Shown piece by piece: positions 11,049-22,000 of a DNA stretch of 64,000 nt (the stretch's first letter is position 1; each line of letters begins with the position of its first letter). The position numbers and the translations under genes were made by a program. The stretch is from Streptomyces albireticuli (GTDB lineage Bacteria > Actinomycetota > Actinomycetes > Streptomycetales > Streptomycetaceae): contig NZ_CP021744.1 in assembly GCF_002192455.1 (NCBI RefSeq), positions 2,324,001-2,388,000 on the forward strand, written 5' to 3'. The notes below the pieces were generated by a model that was given only the letters and a program-made list of their open reading frames with translations, did not search any database and was not told the DNA's origin.

Positions 11049-11086
11049 ATTTCAGTCGATGCGGCCGGTTGTTTCGCGGCAGTGAC
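11049..11086 (-). promoter_or_regulatory. Putative GlnR binding site upstream of amtB
   Basis: Read on the minus strand, the motifs GTCAC-n6-GAAAC-n6-CCGCA-n6-GAAAT occur at exact 11-base intervals, matching the a-site/b-site arrangement described for GlnR boxes in Streptomyces (gTnAc-n6-GaAAc, repeated at 22 bases). The third box is weak. GlnR control of amtB-glnK-glnD is established in S. coelicolor; this particular site is inferred. Confidence 0.6.
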
Positions 11087-11264
11087 GATGGCCCCGTGCG
11101 TGTTACGCCCGGATGAACCGCGGGGGGACGCCGTTCCGCTCGGTGTCGCCCGTTCGTCATCGGGCGACCGACCGCGACGACCGCCCTGTGTGACCTGGCG
11201 TGGGGGAGCCGAGTCGGGCTGTACGGGAAGGTCGCCGCGGCCGGGATCAGGGGCCGGAAGAAGC

Positions 11265-12785
11265 TCAGACCGCGTGCACGGCCTCCGCCGATTCCGGCAG
11301 GTGGACGCCCAGCTGTTCGGTGAGCGCGACGACCTCGGCGACCTCGCCGAAGTCCCGGACGGCGTTGTCCACGGTCTTGCGGAGGCGGTTGTTGACCCGC
11401 TCCGAGCGGACCTGCTTGGCGATCTTCAGCGCCCTCCCGGCGAGGACCGTGGACTGCTCGGGCTCGCGCTCCATCAGGTGCACGGTGGCCATGCCGATGA
11501 GGTTGAGCGCATACGACCGGTGGTGCTCCGTGTCCTGCTCGAAGAGCTCGACCGCTCGCTCCATCTTGGGGCGCGCGAGGGAGGCGTAGGTCGGGCTGCG
11601 GCCGGCCACATAGGCGAGGTCGCGGTAGGAGTGGGCGTTCTCGGCGTTGAGCTCGGCCTCGGAGAAGAAGCGGATCCAGTCGGGGTCGCCGTCGCCCGTG
11701 GCACAGTCGGAGAAGCAGTCCTCCGCCATGTTCACCGCGCGCTTGCACTTGGCGGGCTGGCCCATGTTGGCGTAGGCGCGGGCCTCGACGGCGTAGAGCA
11801 TCGCCTGGGTGCGGGAGGTGGCCGTCTCGCGGGAGCCGTACTGCCCGAGGTGGATCAGCTCCAGGGCGTCGTCCGGCCGGCCGAGATGGATCATCTGCCG
11901 GCTCATGCTGGAGAGGATGTACGAGCCGAGGGGGCGGTCGCCGGCTTCCTTGGCGGCGTGCAGGGCCAGCACGAAGTACTTCTGCGCGGTGGGGTGGAGG
12001 CCGATGTCGTAGCTCATCCAGCCGGCCAGCTCGGCCAGCTCGGCGGCGGCCCGGAAGAGCCGCTTGGAGGTGGCTTCCGGCTGGGGCTCCTGGAGCAGGT
12101 CGGTGACCTCGTGGAGCTGGCCGACGACGGCCTTGCGGCGCAGGCCGCCGCCGCACTGGGCGTCCCACTGCCGGAACATCATGGTCGTGGACTCGAGGAG
12201 GTCCAGCTCGGGCGCGGAGAGGCGGGACGCGCGGGCGGCGGACTGCCCGTCGCGCAAGTCGCGGCCGGACGGGCCGGGGGCCAGCCAGCGCTGCATGGGC
12301 TCGATCAGCGCGGGGCCGGCGGAGAGGGCGAGGGAGGCGCCGAGGAAGCCCCGGCGGGCCAGCATCAGGTCGCTGCGGGAGAACTCGCTGATGAGCTCCA
12401 CGGTCTGGGGGCCCGCCCAGGGCAGGTCGACCCCCGAGACGGAGGGCGACTGATGGGCGGTGCGCAGGCCGATGTCCTCGATGCCGACGACACAGCCGAA
12501 GCGCTCGGAGAACAGCTCGGAGAGGATCTTCGGGATCGGCTCGCGCGGCTGCTCGCCGTCGAGCCAGCGGCGGACACGTGAGGTGTCCGTGCTGATGTGA
12601 TGGGCGCCGAGCTGTCGCGCTCTGCGGTTGACCTGGCGCGCCAGCTCGCCCTTCGACCAGCCGCTGCGCAGGAACCAGGAGCCCAACTGCTCGTTGGGAC
12701 GCTTCTCGGCCCGATCGGGCCGATCGGACCTGTCGGCCTTGTCGGCCCTTTCGGCACCTTCGGCGCCGCTGCCGTTGCCGCCCAC
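11265..12785 (-). CDS. nsdA: NsdA-type negative regulator of development and antibiotic production
   Basis: A 506-aa actinomycete regulator resembling NsdA, whose loss in S. coelicolor raises sporulation and antibiotic output. The N-terminal part (from EKRPNEQLGSWFLRSGWSKGE) resembles a helix-turn-helix-like region and includes RRARQLGAHHISTD; the C-terminal two thirds is alpha-helical with TPR-like repeats (e.g. PTAQKYFVLALHAAKEAGD). I chose the GTG at 12785 (VGGNGSGAEG) because homologues begin this way and the upstream in-frame sequence is not protein-like; a GGGG lies upstream. A charged repeat of the type ADK-ADR-SDR-PDR precedes the conserved region. The gene diverges from the PrimPol-like gene. 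Confidence 0.85.
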   Translation of the reverse strand: MGGNGSGAEGAERADKADRSDRPDRAEKRPNEQLGSWFLRSGWSKGELARQVNRRARQLGAHHISTDTSRVRRWLDGEQPREPIPKILSELFSERFGCVVGIEDIGLRTAHQSPSVSGVDLPWAGPQTVELISEFSRSDLMLARRGFLGASLALSAGPALIEPMQRWLAPGPSGRDLRDGQSAARASRLSAPELDLLESTTMMFRQWDAQCGGGLRRKAVVGQLHEVTDLLQEPQPEATSKRLFRAAAELAELAGWMSYDIGLHPTAQKYFVLALHAAKEAGDRPLGSYILSSMSRQMIHLGRPDDALELIHLGQYGSRETATSRTQAMLYAVEARAYANMGQPAKCKRAVNMAEDCFSDCATGDGDPDWIRFFSEAELNAENAHSYRDLAYVAGRSPTYASLARPKMERAVELFEQDTEHHRSYALNLIGMATVHLMEREPEQSTVLAGRALKIAKQVRSERVNNRLRKTVDNAVRDFGEVAEVVALTEQLGVHLPESAEAVHAV

Positions 12786-13238
12786 CTGGAAGCCCCCATC
12801 CCGAAACTCTGCTCTGTGCGTGAACCGCGGACAGCCCGCCGTCCGTCGCGGCGGCGCGTCCGGCGATGCAACACCCCGGTCAGGGGTAGTAACGACCGAG
12901 CGGCGGTACGGGCCACGCCCTCGGGCGTACCCGCCGGTGGGTGCATCTCCTTGGGTCCGTGCACCGAAAGTAATCCTACGATCACCGCTCCCGCGAGTGC
13001 AGTCCAGTAAACGCCACCATTCGCCACCCCAAGGAATGAACTCAACCGCACCTCTACGCGATTGACTTGACACATGGCGATCAGGACGGGGGCGGACCGG
13101 AGCGCGCCATGGCGCATGGCCCGCTCCGCACCACCTGTCGCGCACCGTCACGCCGCCACGGAAAGGGATTCAGCAACCGTCCGTGTTCGAGACACTCCGA
13201 GTCGTAACCATCGGCGAGCACGACCCGTTGGAGGGGGC
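12786..13238. other. Divergent intergenic region nsdA / PrimPol-like gene
   Basis: 453 bases without a supported gene. It must hold promoters for both flanking genes. A TTGACA occurs at about 13069 on the plus strand, but no convincing matched -10 was found. Open frames here are shadows or unsupported upstream extensions. Confidence 0.5.
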
Positions 13239-13910
13239 ATGGGCTTCACAATCGGCGGCATCCGGGACCTGCGCTCGAGCTCTCGGCGCCGCGGACGCGC
13301 GTCGGAGTACGCGACCACGGTGGCGGAGTACACCGGCCTGTGGGGATGGGACGTCGTCCCGGGCGCCCGCGCCACCCGCGGCGGGGGCGTGATGTGTTCG
13401 TGCGGCGCCGACGACTGCCCCTCCCCCGGCGCGCACCCGCTGTCCTTCGCGCCGCCGGTCCCCGCGGGTGCCACGCTCCACGCCGCCGCGGCCGCGTGGG
13501 CCGAGGTGCCGGGCGCCGCCGTCCTGCTGCCCGTGGGCCGCTCGTTCGACGTCCTGGAGGTCGCCGAGCCGGTCGCCCGGCACGCGCTGGCCCGGCTGGA
13601 GCGGATGGGGCTGCCGCTGGGCCCGGTGGCGCTGACGCCGCACGGCCGGGCGCTGTTCTTCGTGGCGCCCGGCGCCGCCGCCGAGCTCCCCCAGCTCCTC
13701 TACCGCATGGGCTGGGACGACGCCCGGCTCGACCTGCGCTGTCTGGGCCCCGGCGACCACATCACGGCCCCGCCCTCCGACCACGCGGGCCTGGGCCCCA
13801 TGCGCTGGCTGCGCGCGCCGACGCTGGACACGGCGGGCCGCCCTCCGGAGGCCCGGCTGCTGCTGGGCACCCTGGCGTATGTCTGCCACCGCACGCCGTC
13901 CCGCGGCTGA
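13239..13910 (+). CDS. Bifunctional DNA primase/polymerase (PrimPol)-domain protein
   Basis: A 223-aa protein resembling the N-terminal prim/pol domain found in actinobacterial and phage primase-polymerases. Recognisable blocks are YTGLWGWDVVPGA, CSCGADDCPSPGAHPL with clustered cysteines, the central PVGRSFDVLEV segment and GDHITAPPSD near the end. There is no helicase domain, so it is a stand-alone domain of unknown role. Catalytic competence was not checked residue by residue. The ATG at 13239 follows GGAGGGGGC. A very strong terminator lies 40 bases downstream. Confidence 0.75.
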   Translation: MGFTIGGIRDLRSSSRRRGRASEYATTVAEYTGLWGWDVVPGARATRGGGVMCSCGADDCPSPGAHPLSFAPPVPAGATLHAAAAAWAEVPGAAVLLPVGRSFDVLEVAEPVARHALARLERMGLPLGPVALTPHGRALFFVAPGAAAELPQLLYRMGWDDARLDLRCLGPGDHITAPPSDHAGLGPMRWLRAPTLDTAGRPPEARLLLGTLAYVCHRTPSRG

Positions 13911-13950
13911 GCGCCCCGGGAGCCATGGGCGGACCACCGCCCGCACAGAC

Positions 13951-13992
13951 GTCGGGGCCCCGCCGCAGCTGCACCTGCGGCGGGGCCCCGAC
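13951..13992. terminator. Bidirectional terminator after the PrimPol-like gene
   Basis: A perfect 18-bp stem (13951-13968 with 13975-13992) with a 6-base loop, placed between the convergent PrimPol-like gene and ftsY. Confidence 0.85.
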
Positions 13993-14041
13993 ATGGTCCG
14001 GGAGAGTGTGCCCCTCCGGATGATCCGGCGACTCCGGGTCA

Positions 14042-14070
14042 CCGGACGGCCGGTCTCACCGGCCGTCCGG
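14042..14070 (-). terminator. Terminator of ftsY
   Basis: A perfect 12-bp stem (14042-14053 with 14059-14070) and a 5-base loop, immediately after the ftsY stop codon on the minus strand. Confidence 0.8.
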
Positions 14071-14072
14071 CG

Positions 14073-15308
<1,236 letters not shown>

Positions 15309-15538
15309 AACGCACCCAGTATCGGACACCTCGCCGTCGGCGCACGGCCGCGCCGCTGACATGTGACTTGCTACCCAGTTCGTACTTAACGACAAGGACC
15401 AAAGCCACTAACCGACCAAAGTTGGAGCAAAGTACGATGGCGTGACCCTGTGTGACGCGCGTAGAGTCCGCAGCGTCTCTTTCTGCCCAGGCCTCAGCGC
15501 TTGACCCGCCCCCGCTTCACCCGCACGGAGCCCCCCAC

Positions 15539-17011
15539 ATGGACAACGTCGTCCCCGCCGATTCCGAAGGCGCAATAGAAACCCGCGGCATCGAGCCCGT
15601 ACCGGATCACGAGCGCCACGGCAGGGTCCGCGAGCTCTTCCCGACCTGGGTCGCCGCCAACATCAGCGTGCTGCTGCTCACCATGGGCGCCGCCCTGGTG
15701 GTCTTCAACCAGCTGAACTTCTGGCAGGTCCTCATCGTCGCCGCGTGCGCCGCGCTCGCGTCGTTCGGCATGGTCGGCGTGCTGTCGGTCTCCGGCAAGT
15801 GGGGCGGCGCCCCGGGCGCGATGCTCTCCCGCGCGACCTTCGGCGTCCGCGGCAACCTCTTCCCGGGCGCGATCCTGTGGGTCGCCCGCTTCGGCTGGGA
15901 GACGATCAACGCGGTCACCGGCGCGTACGCGGTGCTGACCGTTCTCGATCTGCTCTTCGGCATCAAGAGCAACAACATCCTCATCGTCATCACGCTGTTC
16001 GTGTTCGTCGCCTGCACCTTCCTGGTGAGCGGCATGGGCCGTAAGGCCCTGAACGTCTGCAACACGTGGTCGACGTACCTCTTCGGCATCTTCAGCGTGC
16101 TGGTGCTCGGCTATCTGATCGCCAACATCCACTGGGACGACGTCTTCTCCAAGCCCGCCGGCACCACGGCGATGATGATCGCCGGTATCGGCACCATCGC
16201 CGCCGGCGGCATCAGCTGGGTGCCCACCGGCCCCGACTTCACGCGCTACCTCCCGCACGCCGCGTCCGGCAAGAAGATCGCCGGTGTGACGATCTCCGGT
16301 GCCGGTCTGGTGATGGTCCCGATGGTGCTGATGGGCGCGGTCATGGCCGTGGCCACCCCCGGTCTGGCCGACGCGCCGGACCCGGTCTCCTTCCTCGGCG
16401 ACATCCTGCCGACCTGGCTGGCCGTGCCGTACCTGATCACCGCGATCGTCGGCATGCTGCTGATCAACAGCCTCTCGATGTACTCCGCCGGCTTCACCGC
16501 CCAGACCATGGGCGTGAAGCTGCCGCGCGCGATGGCCGTCAGCATCAACGCCCTGATCTCGCTGGTCGGCGGCCTGCTGCTGATGCTGGTCGCGAAGAGC
16601 TTCCTCAGCTCCTTCATCACCTTCCTGATCCTGCTCGCGGTCTCCTTCTCCGCCTGGATCGGCGTCTACGCCGTCGACATGGCCCGCCGCCGGTCGCGCG
16701 CCGTGCGCTACGACGCGGAGGGCCTGATGGACACCGGCCGCACCAGCCGCTACTGGTACGTCGGCGGTTTCTGCTGGCAGGCGATGACGGCGTGGACCGT
16801 CGCCCTGGCCGCCGGCATCTGCTTCACCAAGTGCGACTGGTTCACCGGTCCGCTGGCCTCCACCTTCGTCGGCAAGTACGGCCTGAGCTGGGCCGCGACG
16901 ATCGCCATCTCGGCGATCCTGATGGCGGTGCTGCCCACGCCGAAGGAGGGCGGCTCCTCCGAGGACGCGGTCGAGGCCGGTTCTTCCTCCCCGGAGAAGG
17001 TCGCGGCCTAG
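15539..17011 (+). CDS. NCS1-family nucleobase permease (cytosine permease-like)
   Basis: A 490-aa, about 12-helix transporter of the nucleobase:cation symporter-1 family (purine/cytosine permease branch). N-terminal features are RVRELFPTWVAANISVLLLTMGAA and the SRATFGVRGNLFPG motif, with GISWVPTGPDFTRYLP in the middle, all typical of cytosine permease-type proteins. The substrate is not determined by sequence; cytosine or another purine or pyrimidine base is likely. The ATG at 15539 has a GGAG 9 bases upstream. No catabolic partner gene is adjacent. Confidence 0.85.
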   Translation: MDNVVPADSEGAIETRGIEPVPDHERHGRVRELFPTWVAANISVLLLTMGAALVVFNQLNFWQVLIVAACAALASFGMVGVLSVSGKWGGAPGAMLSRATFGVRGNLFPGAILWVARFGWETINAVTGAYAVLTVLDLLFGIKSNNILIVITLFVFVACTFLVSGMGRKALNVCNTWSTYLFGIFSVLVLGYLIANIHWDDVFSKPAGTTAMMIAGIGTIAAGGISWVPTGPDFTRYLPHAASGKKIAGVTISGAGLVMVPMVLMGAVMAVATPGLADAPDPVSFLGDILPTWLAVPYLITAIVGMLLINSLSMYSAGFTAQTMGVKLPRAMAVSINALISLVGGLLLMLVAKSFLSSFITFLILLAVSFSAWIGVYAVDMARRRSRAVRYDAEGLMDTGRTSRYWYVGGFCWQAMTAWTVALAAGICFTKCDWFTGPLASTFVGKYGLSWAATIAISAILMAVLPTPKEGGSSEDAVEAGSSSPEKVAA

Positions 17012-17049
17012 CGCGTCTGCGCCTGATTCATCGGGTGCGGCTGGTTCAA

Positions 17050-17091
17050 CGAACGTCCCCTTCGCTGCTGCTGCGGCGGAGGGGGCGTTTC
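17050..17091 (+). terminator. Probable terminator of the NCS1 permease
   Basis: An imperfect hairpin pairing an AACG-CCCC type arm with a GGGG-CGTT arm, followed by TTTCTGTTT, begins about 40 bases after the permease stop. Confidence 0.5.
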
Positions 17092-17369
17092 TGTTTGTGC
17101 GGGGCTGTTTGTGTGGGGCTGATTGTGCGGGTGGCTTCTGCGGCGCCGGCTCGTCCGCCGGTGCGGGCCGCCTCCGGGGTGCGGGTCCTGCGCCGCCCCT
17201 GCCCCCGCCGTGGTCCGCCGCCGCGCCGCGCCGCCTTCGGCGTGGGCCGGTGGGGGCTGGGGCAGGGGGCGGGGCGCTCCGGGTGTCGCCCCCGGCGTTC
17301 TCGGCCCACCCGGTCAGAGCCCACCACGGGTCGAGAGGTCGCCTTCTCCGTCGTCGCCTGTACACGCCA
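17092..17369. other. GC-rich low-complexity spacer, no gene seen
   Basis: 278 bases between the terminator of the NCS1 permease and the glcP terminator. Composition is skewed to CCG/GCG repeats, and open frames through it look like shadows. I see no promoter or RNA gene. Confidence 0.5.
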
Positions 17370-17413
17370 AAGGGCGCTGCCCCGGCTCGTCGGTGAGCCG
17401 GGGCAGCGCCCTT
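17370..17413 (-). terminator. Terminator of glcP
   Basis: A perfect 19-bp stem (17370-17388 with 17395-17413) and a 6-base loop, 21 bases beyond the glcP stop on the minus strand. Confidence 0.88.
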
Positions 17414-17434
17414 GAGGAGAGGGCAGCGGGGGGG

Positions 17435-18853
17435 TTAGCCCATCTCCTCCAACGCCTTGCCCTTGGTCTCCTTCACGAACTTCATCACGAAGGGGATCGA
17501 GAGCACGGCGAAGACCGTGTAGATCACGTACGTACCGGACAGGTTCCAGTCCGCCAGGCTCGGGAAGCTCGCGGTGATGGCCCAGTTGGCGACCCACTGC
17601 GCGGACGCCGCCACACCGAGCGCCGCGGCACGGATGCGGTTCGGGAACATCTCGCCGAGGAAGACCCAGACCACGACACCCCACGAGAGGGCGAAGAAGA
17701 GCACGAACGCGTGGGCCGCGATCAGGGCCACCGTGCCTTCGGTGGTCGGCAGGGAGCCGTCGGCGGCCTTGGCGGAGAAGGCCCAGGCCTCCAGGGCCAG
17801 GGAGACGGCCATACCGGCGGAGCCGACGAGCGCGAGCGGCTTGCGGCCGATGCGGTCGACGAAGATCATCGCGATCACGGTGCCGACGATGTTGATGATC
17901 GACGTGGTGAACGAGTAGAGGAACGAGTCGCTCGGGTCGATGCCGACGGACTGCCAGAGGGTGGCCGAGTAGTAGAAGGCCACGTTGATGCCGACGAGCT
18001 GCTGGAAGACCGAGAGGCCGATGCCGACCCAGACGATGGGCAGCAGGCCCGCCTTGCCGCCGAGGAGGTCCTTGAAGGTGGACTTCTGCTCGCTGTGCAT
18101 GGCCAGCTCGATCTCGGCGACGCGCTTGTCGAGGTCGATGCCGCGGCCCTCGACCTCGGCCAGGACGGCCTTCGCGCGGTCGATCTTGCCGACGGAGATC
18201 AGGAAGCGCGGCGACTCGGGGATCGCGAAGGAGAGCAGGCCGTAGAGGACGGCCGGGACGACCATGACGCCGAGCATCAGCTGCCAGGCCTCGATGCCCA
18301 TCACGTGACCGCGCTGGTCGCCGTCGGCGAGGTTGAGGATGCCCCAGTTGACGAGCTGGGAGACGGCGATGCCCACCACGATGGCGGCCTGCTGGAAGGA
18401 GCCGAGGCGGCCGCGGTACGCGGGCGGGGAGACCTCGGCGATGTAGGCCGGGCCGATGACCGAGGCCATACCGATGGCGATGCCGCCGAGGACGCGCCAG
18501 AAGGCGAGGTCCCAGAGGGCGAAGGGCAGTGCCGAGCCGACCGCGCTGATCGTGAAGAGCGTCGCGGAGATCTGCATGACGCGGATCCGGCCGATGCGGT
18601 CCGCGAGGCGGCCCGCGGTGGCGGCACCGATCGCGCAGCCGATCAGGGCGATGGCGATGACCTGGGCCAGAGCGGCGGAGCCGATGTCGTACTTCCCGCG
18701 GATGCCCTCGACAGCGCCGTTGATCACGGAACTGTCGTAGCCGAAGAGGAAGCCACCCATGGCCGCTGCCGCGGTGATGAAGATGACATGGCCGAGGTGG
18801 TCCGGCTGGGCCTTGCGGCCCTCGGACCCCTGCGCCATCGCAGTGCTGGTCAA
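17435..18853 (-). CDS. glcP: Glucose permease GlcP (major facilitator sugar porter)
   Basis: A 472-aa, 12-helix MFS sugar/H+ symporter that closely follows the known S. coelicolor GlcP pattern. Sugar-porter motifs are visible: GGFLFGYDSSVINGA in helix 1, GRLADRIGRIRVM after helix 2, PESPRFLISVGK after helix 6, QQLVGINVAFYYS in helix 7, and DRIGRKPLALVGS and ETKGKALEE at the C-terminus. I chose the TTG at 18853, preceded by AGGAG with 6-base spacing; this gives the same length as I recall for S. coelicolor GlcP. An in-frame ATG at 18916 has its AAGGAG too close to serve well. An inverted repeat lies upstream. Confidence 0.9.
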   Translation of the reverse strand: MTSTAMAQGSEGRKAQPDHLGHVIFITAAAAMGGFLFGYDSSVINGAVEGIRGKYDIGSAALAQVIAIALIGCAIGAATAGRLADRIGRIRVMQISATLFTISAVGSALPFALWDLAFWRVLGGIAIGMASVIGPAYIAEVSPPAYRGRLGSFQQAAIVVGIAVSQLVNWGILNLADGDQRGHVMGIEAWQLMLGVMVVPAVLYGLLSFAIPESPRFLISVGKIDRAKAVLAEVEGRGIDLDKRVAEIELAMHSEQKSTFKDLLGGKAGLLPIVWVGIGLSVFQQLVGINVAFYYSATLWQSVGIDPSDSFLYSFTTSIINIVGTVIAMIFVDRIGRKPLALVGSAGMAVSLALEAWAFSAKAADGSLPTTEGTVALIAAHAFVLFFALSWGVVVWVFLGEMFPNRIRAAALGVAASAQWVANWAITASFPSLADWNLSGTYVIYTVFAVLSIPFVMKFVKETKGKALEEMG

Positions 18854-18900
18854 CGTGAACTCCTGAGGCCCGGCGGCATTGCCGGGCGTGGGGGGCTGGC

Positions 18901-18943
18901 CCTTCAAGTGGGGCATAACTCCTTGGGGCCCACCACTTGAAGG
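18901..18943 (-). promoter_or_regulatory. Perfect 11-bp inverted repeat upstream of glcP
   Basis: CCTTCAAGTGG at 18901-18911 and its exact reverse complement at 18933-18943, 21 bases apart and 48-90 bases before the TTG start. The half-site TTGAAG recurs near 19040. It could be an operator for a sugar-responsive (for example ROK-type) repressor, or a 5'-leader hairpin. The regulator is not identified. Confidence 0.5.
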
Positions 18944-19051
18944 TATTAGCAACGGTGCAGACCTTATGCCTTCAATTTTCTAAGTCAATAGGTCGTAACC
19001 AAGAAGTTTCCTCAGAGCTTCCCCACTGTTGCGTTCAACACTTGAAGACGA

Positions 19052-22000
19052 TCACCGCAGACGCTGGCTGATGACCTTGGAAACCCCGTCCCCCTGCATG
19101 GAGACGCCGTAGAGCGCGTCCGCGACCTCCATGGTCCGCTTCTGATGAGTGATCACGATCAGCTGGGAGCTCTCCTGGAGCTCTTCCATGATCCTGATCA
19201 GCCGCTGGAGGTTGGTGTCGTCCAGCGCCGCCTCGACCTCGTCCATCACGTAGAACGGGCTCGGGCGGGCCTTGAAGATCGCCACCAGCAGCGCCACCGC
19301 GGTCAGCGAGCGCTCGCCGCCGGACAGCAGGGACAGCCGCTTGACCTTCTTCCCCGGCGGGCGCGCCTCGACGTCCACGCCCGTCGCGAGCATGTCGCCG
19401 GGATCGGTCAGGACGAGCCGTCCCTCGCCCCCGGGGAAGAGCCGGGAGAACACTCCCTCGAACTCACGGGCCGTGTCCCGGTAGGCCTCCGTGAAGACCT
19501 CCTCGACCCTTCTGTCGACGTCCTTCACCACCTGAAGGAGATCGCTGCGGGTCTTCTTCAGGTCCTCCAGCTGTTCGGAGAGGAACTGGTGCCGCTCCTC
19601 CAGCGCCGCGAACTCCTCCAGGGCCAGCGGGTTCACCTTGCCCAGCTGCTGGTACGCGCGCTCGGCCGCCCTCAGCCGCTTCTCCTGCTCGGCCCGTACG
19701 TACGGCACGGCGATGTCGTCCGACGACTCCTCGTCCTCGGCCGGCGCCTGCGGTACGGGCTGGTCGGGCCCGTACTCCGCGACCAGGGCCGCCGGTTCCA
19801 CGCCCAGCTCCTCCAGGCTCCTGGCCTCCAGCTGCTCGATGCGCAGGCGCTTCTCGGCGCCCAGGACCTCGCCCTTGTGCACCGAGTCCGTGAGCTTGTC
19901 GAGCTCGCCCTTGAGCTCCCGGCCCCGGTTCCGCTCGGCGACCAGCTCGCGTTCCCGCTCGGCCTTCGCCGCCTCGGCGTGGGTGCGCTCCCCCTCGGCG
20001 CGGACCAGCGACACCTCGACGTGCGCCAGCAGCTGCCGGGCGCCGGCCGCCACGGCCGAGGCGACCCGCGCCTCGTGCCGCAGCCGGGCGCGCCGCTGTT
20101 CGGCGCGCGCCCGCGCCTCCCGCTCGGCGCGTGCCGCGCGGTCGAGGCCGTCCGCCCGTCCGGCGAGCGCCTTGACCCGCTCCTCGTGCGTACGGACCTG
20201 GAGGCGCGCCTCCATCTCGGTCTGGCGGGCGTTGGCCCCGTCGGCCGCGAGCCGGTCGCGGACGGCGGTGTCCGGCTCCTCGGTGTCCTCGGGAGCCGCC
20301 TCCTCCGCCACGGCCAGCTGTTCGGCGAGTTCCCCGGCCTCTTCAGTGGCCCGGACGAGCGCCTCCTCGGCCCGGGTCACGGCGGCGGCCGTCCTGCCCG
20401 CCTCGTCGGCCGCCGCGCGCGCCTGTCCGGCGAGCCGTCCCAGCGCCTGCGCGACCTGGGACTTCTCGCGGTCCGCGACGCTGCGCCGGGCCGCGAGCTC
20501 CTCCACGCGCGCGGCGCACGCCGCACGCCGTTCGCCGGCGGCGCGCTGAGCGGCCGCCAGCTCCGCGCACCGGGCGTCCAGTCCGGTGAGTTCGGCCGTG
20601 GCCTCGTCCACCGCCGAGTGGACCTCCAGGAGGCTCGGGGCGCCGCCGGAGCCTCCCTGCGCGAAGTGGGAGCCGAGCAGATCGCCTTCGGCGGTGACGG
20701 CGGTGAGCTCCGGGCGCGCCGTGACCAGCTCCTCGGCGTCCTCCAGCGTCGCGACGACCACGACGTCCCGCAGCAGCCGCGCGACGGCGGCCAGCGGACC
20801 GGCGGGTCCGCGGACGAGGTCGGTGGCGGGCACGGCGCCCGCCGGCAGGCCGGCGGGGCGGGGCGCGGGAGCGTCCTCGGGTGCCGGGGTCGCCTGTGCG
20901 ATCAGGAGTGCCGCCCGTCCCGCGTCGTCCTTACGGAGCAGCCGTAGGGCCCCGGCCGCGGTCGCCGTGTCCGTGACGGCCAGGGCGTCGGCGGCCGCGC
21001 CCAGCGCGGCGGCGACCGGCAGTTCGTGGCCGGGGGCGACGGAGAGCAGTTCCGCCGCCGGTCCGAGCAGTCCGCCCAATCGTTCCTGCGCGGCCAGCAG
21101 CGCGCCCGTGCCGTCCTTACGGCGCAAGCCGAGCGCAAGGGCGTCGCGGCGGGCGGCGGTCGCGGCGCGGCGGCGCTCGGTCGTCGTCGCCGTCTCGCGG
21201 GCCTCGGTCAGGGCGGCCTCGGCGGCGGCCAGCTCCCGGCGGGCCTCCTCGTACAGACCGGCGAGCTCCGCGTCGCCGGCGTCGAGCCCTTCGACCTCGG
21301 CGCGGTGGCGCTCGTACTCCTCCTGTGCGGCGGTGGCCCGCTCCAGGGCCTCGTCGCGGGCGGCGGCCAGCCGGTCGATCTCGGCCTGGGCGGAGGCCGC
21401 GCGGCCGTGGGCCGCGGTCACCTTTCCCTGGAGCCGGGCCAGGCCCTCGCGGTGGGCGGCGACGGCCCGCGCGGCGTCCCTGAGCCGCCGTTCCTCCTCC
21501 GCCAGGCGGCGCTCCAGCTCCGCGCGGTGCTCCGCCGTGTCCTCCAGGGCGCGGCCCGCCGCTTCCAGGGCCGCCTCCAGCTCGGCCTCCTGCTCGCGGA
21601 TCCGGGCCGCCTCGCGCTCCAGGTCCTCCGGGTCGCGGCCGCGCCGCTCCTCGCCGGGTGCCGAGGTGGCGCTCGTGACGCGCTGGTCCGCCAGGCCGAT
21701 CGTGCCGCGCACCCGCTCCGCGAGCCGGGACAGCTCGTACCAGGTCTGCTGGGCCTGAGCCAGCCGCGGGGTGAGGGCGCGGACCTGCTCCTCCAGCGCG
21801 GCCTCGCGCAGCGCCGCCTCGCGGAGATCGGCCTCGGCGGCCTCCTTGCGGGCCTTGAGCGCGGCTTCGTCCGCGAGCTCCGCGCGCAGCGCCTCCCGCA
21901 GGGTCACGAGGTCGTCGGCGAGCAGCCGCAGCCGGGCGTCGCGCAGATCCGCCTGGATGACCGCGGCCCGGCGGGCGACCGCCGCCTGCCGCCCGAGCGG

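Noticed and set aside
17092..17369. Open frames in the GC-rich spacer after the NCS1 permease
   Set aside because: The residue composition is that of shadow frames (Pro, Arg, Gly, Ala), and there are no ribosome sites or motifs.
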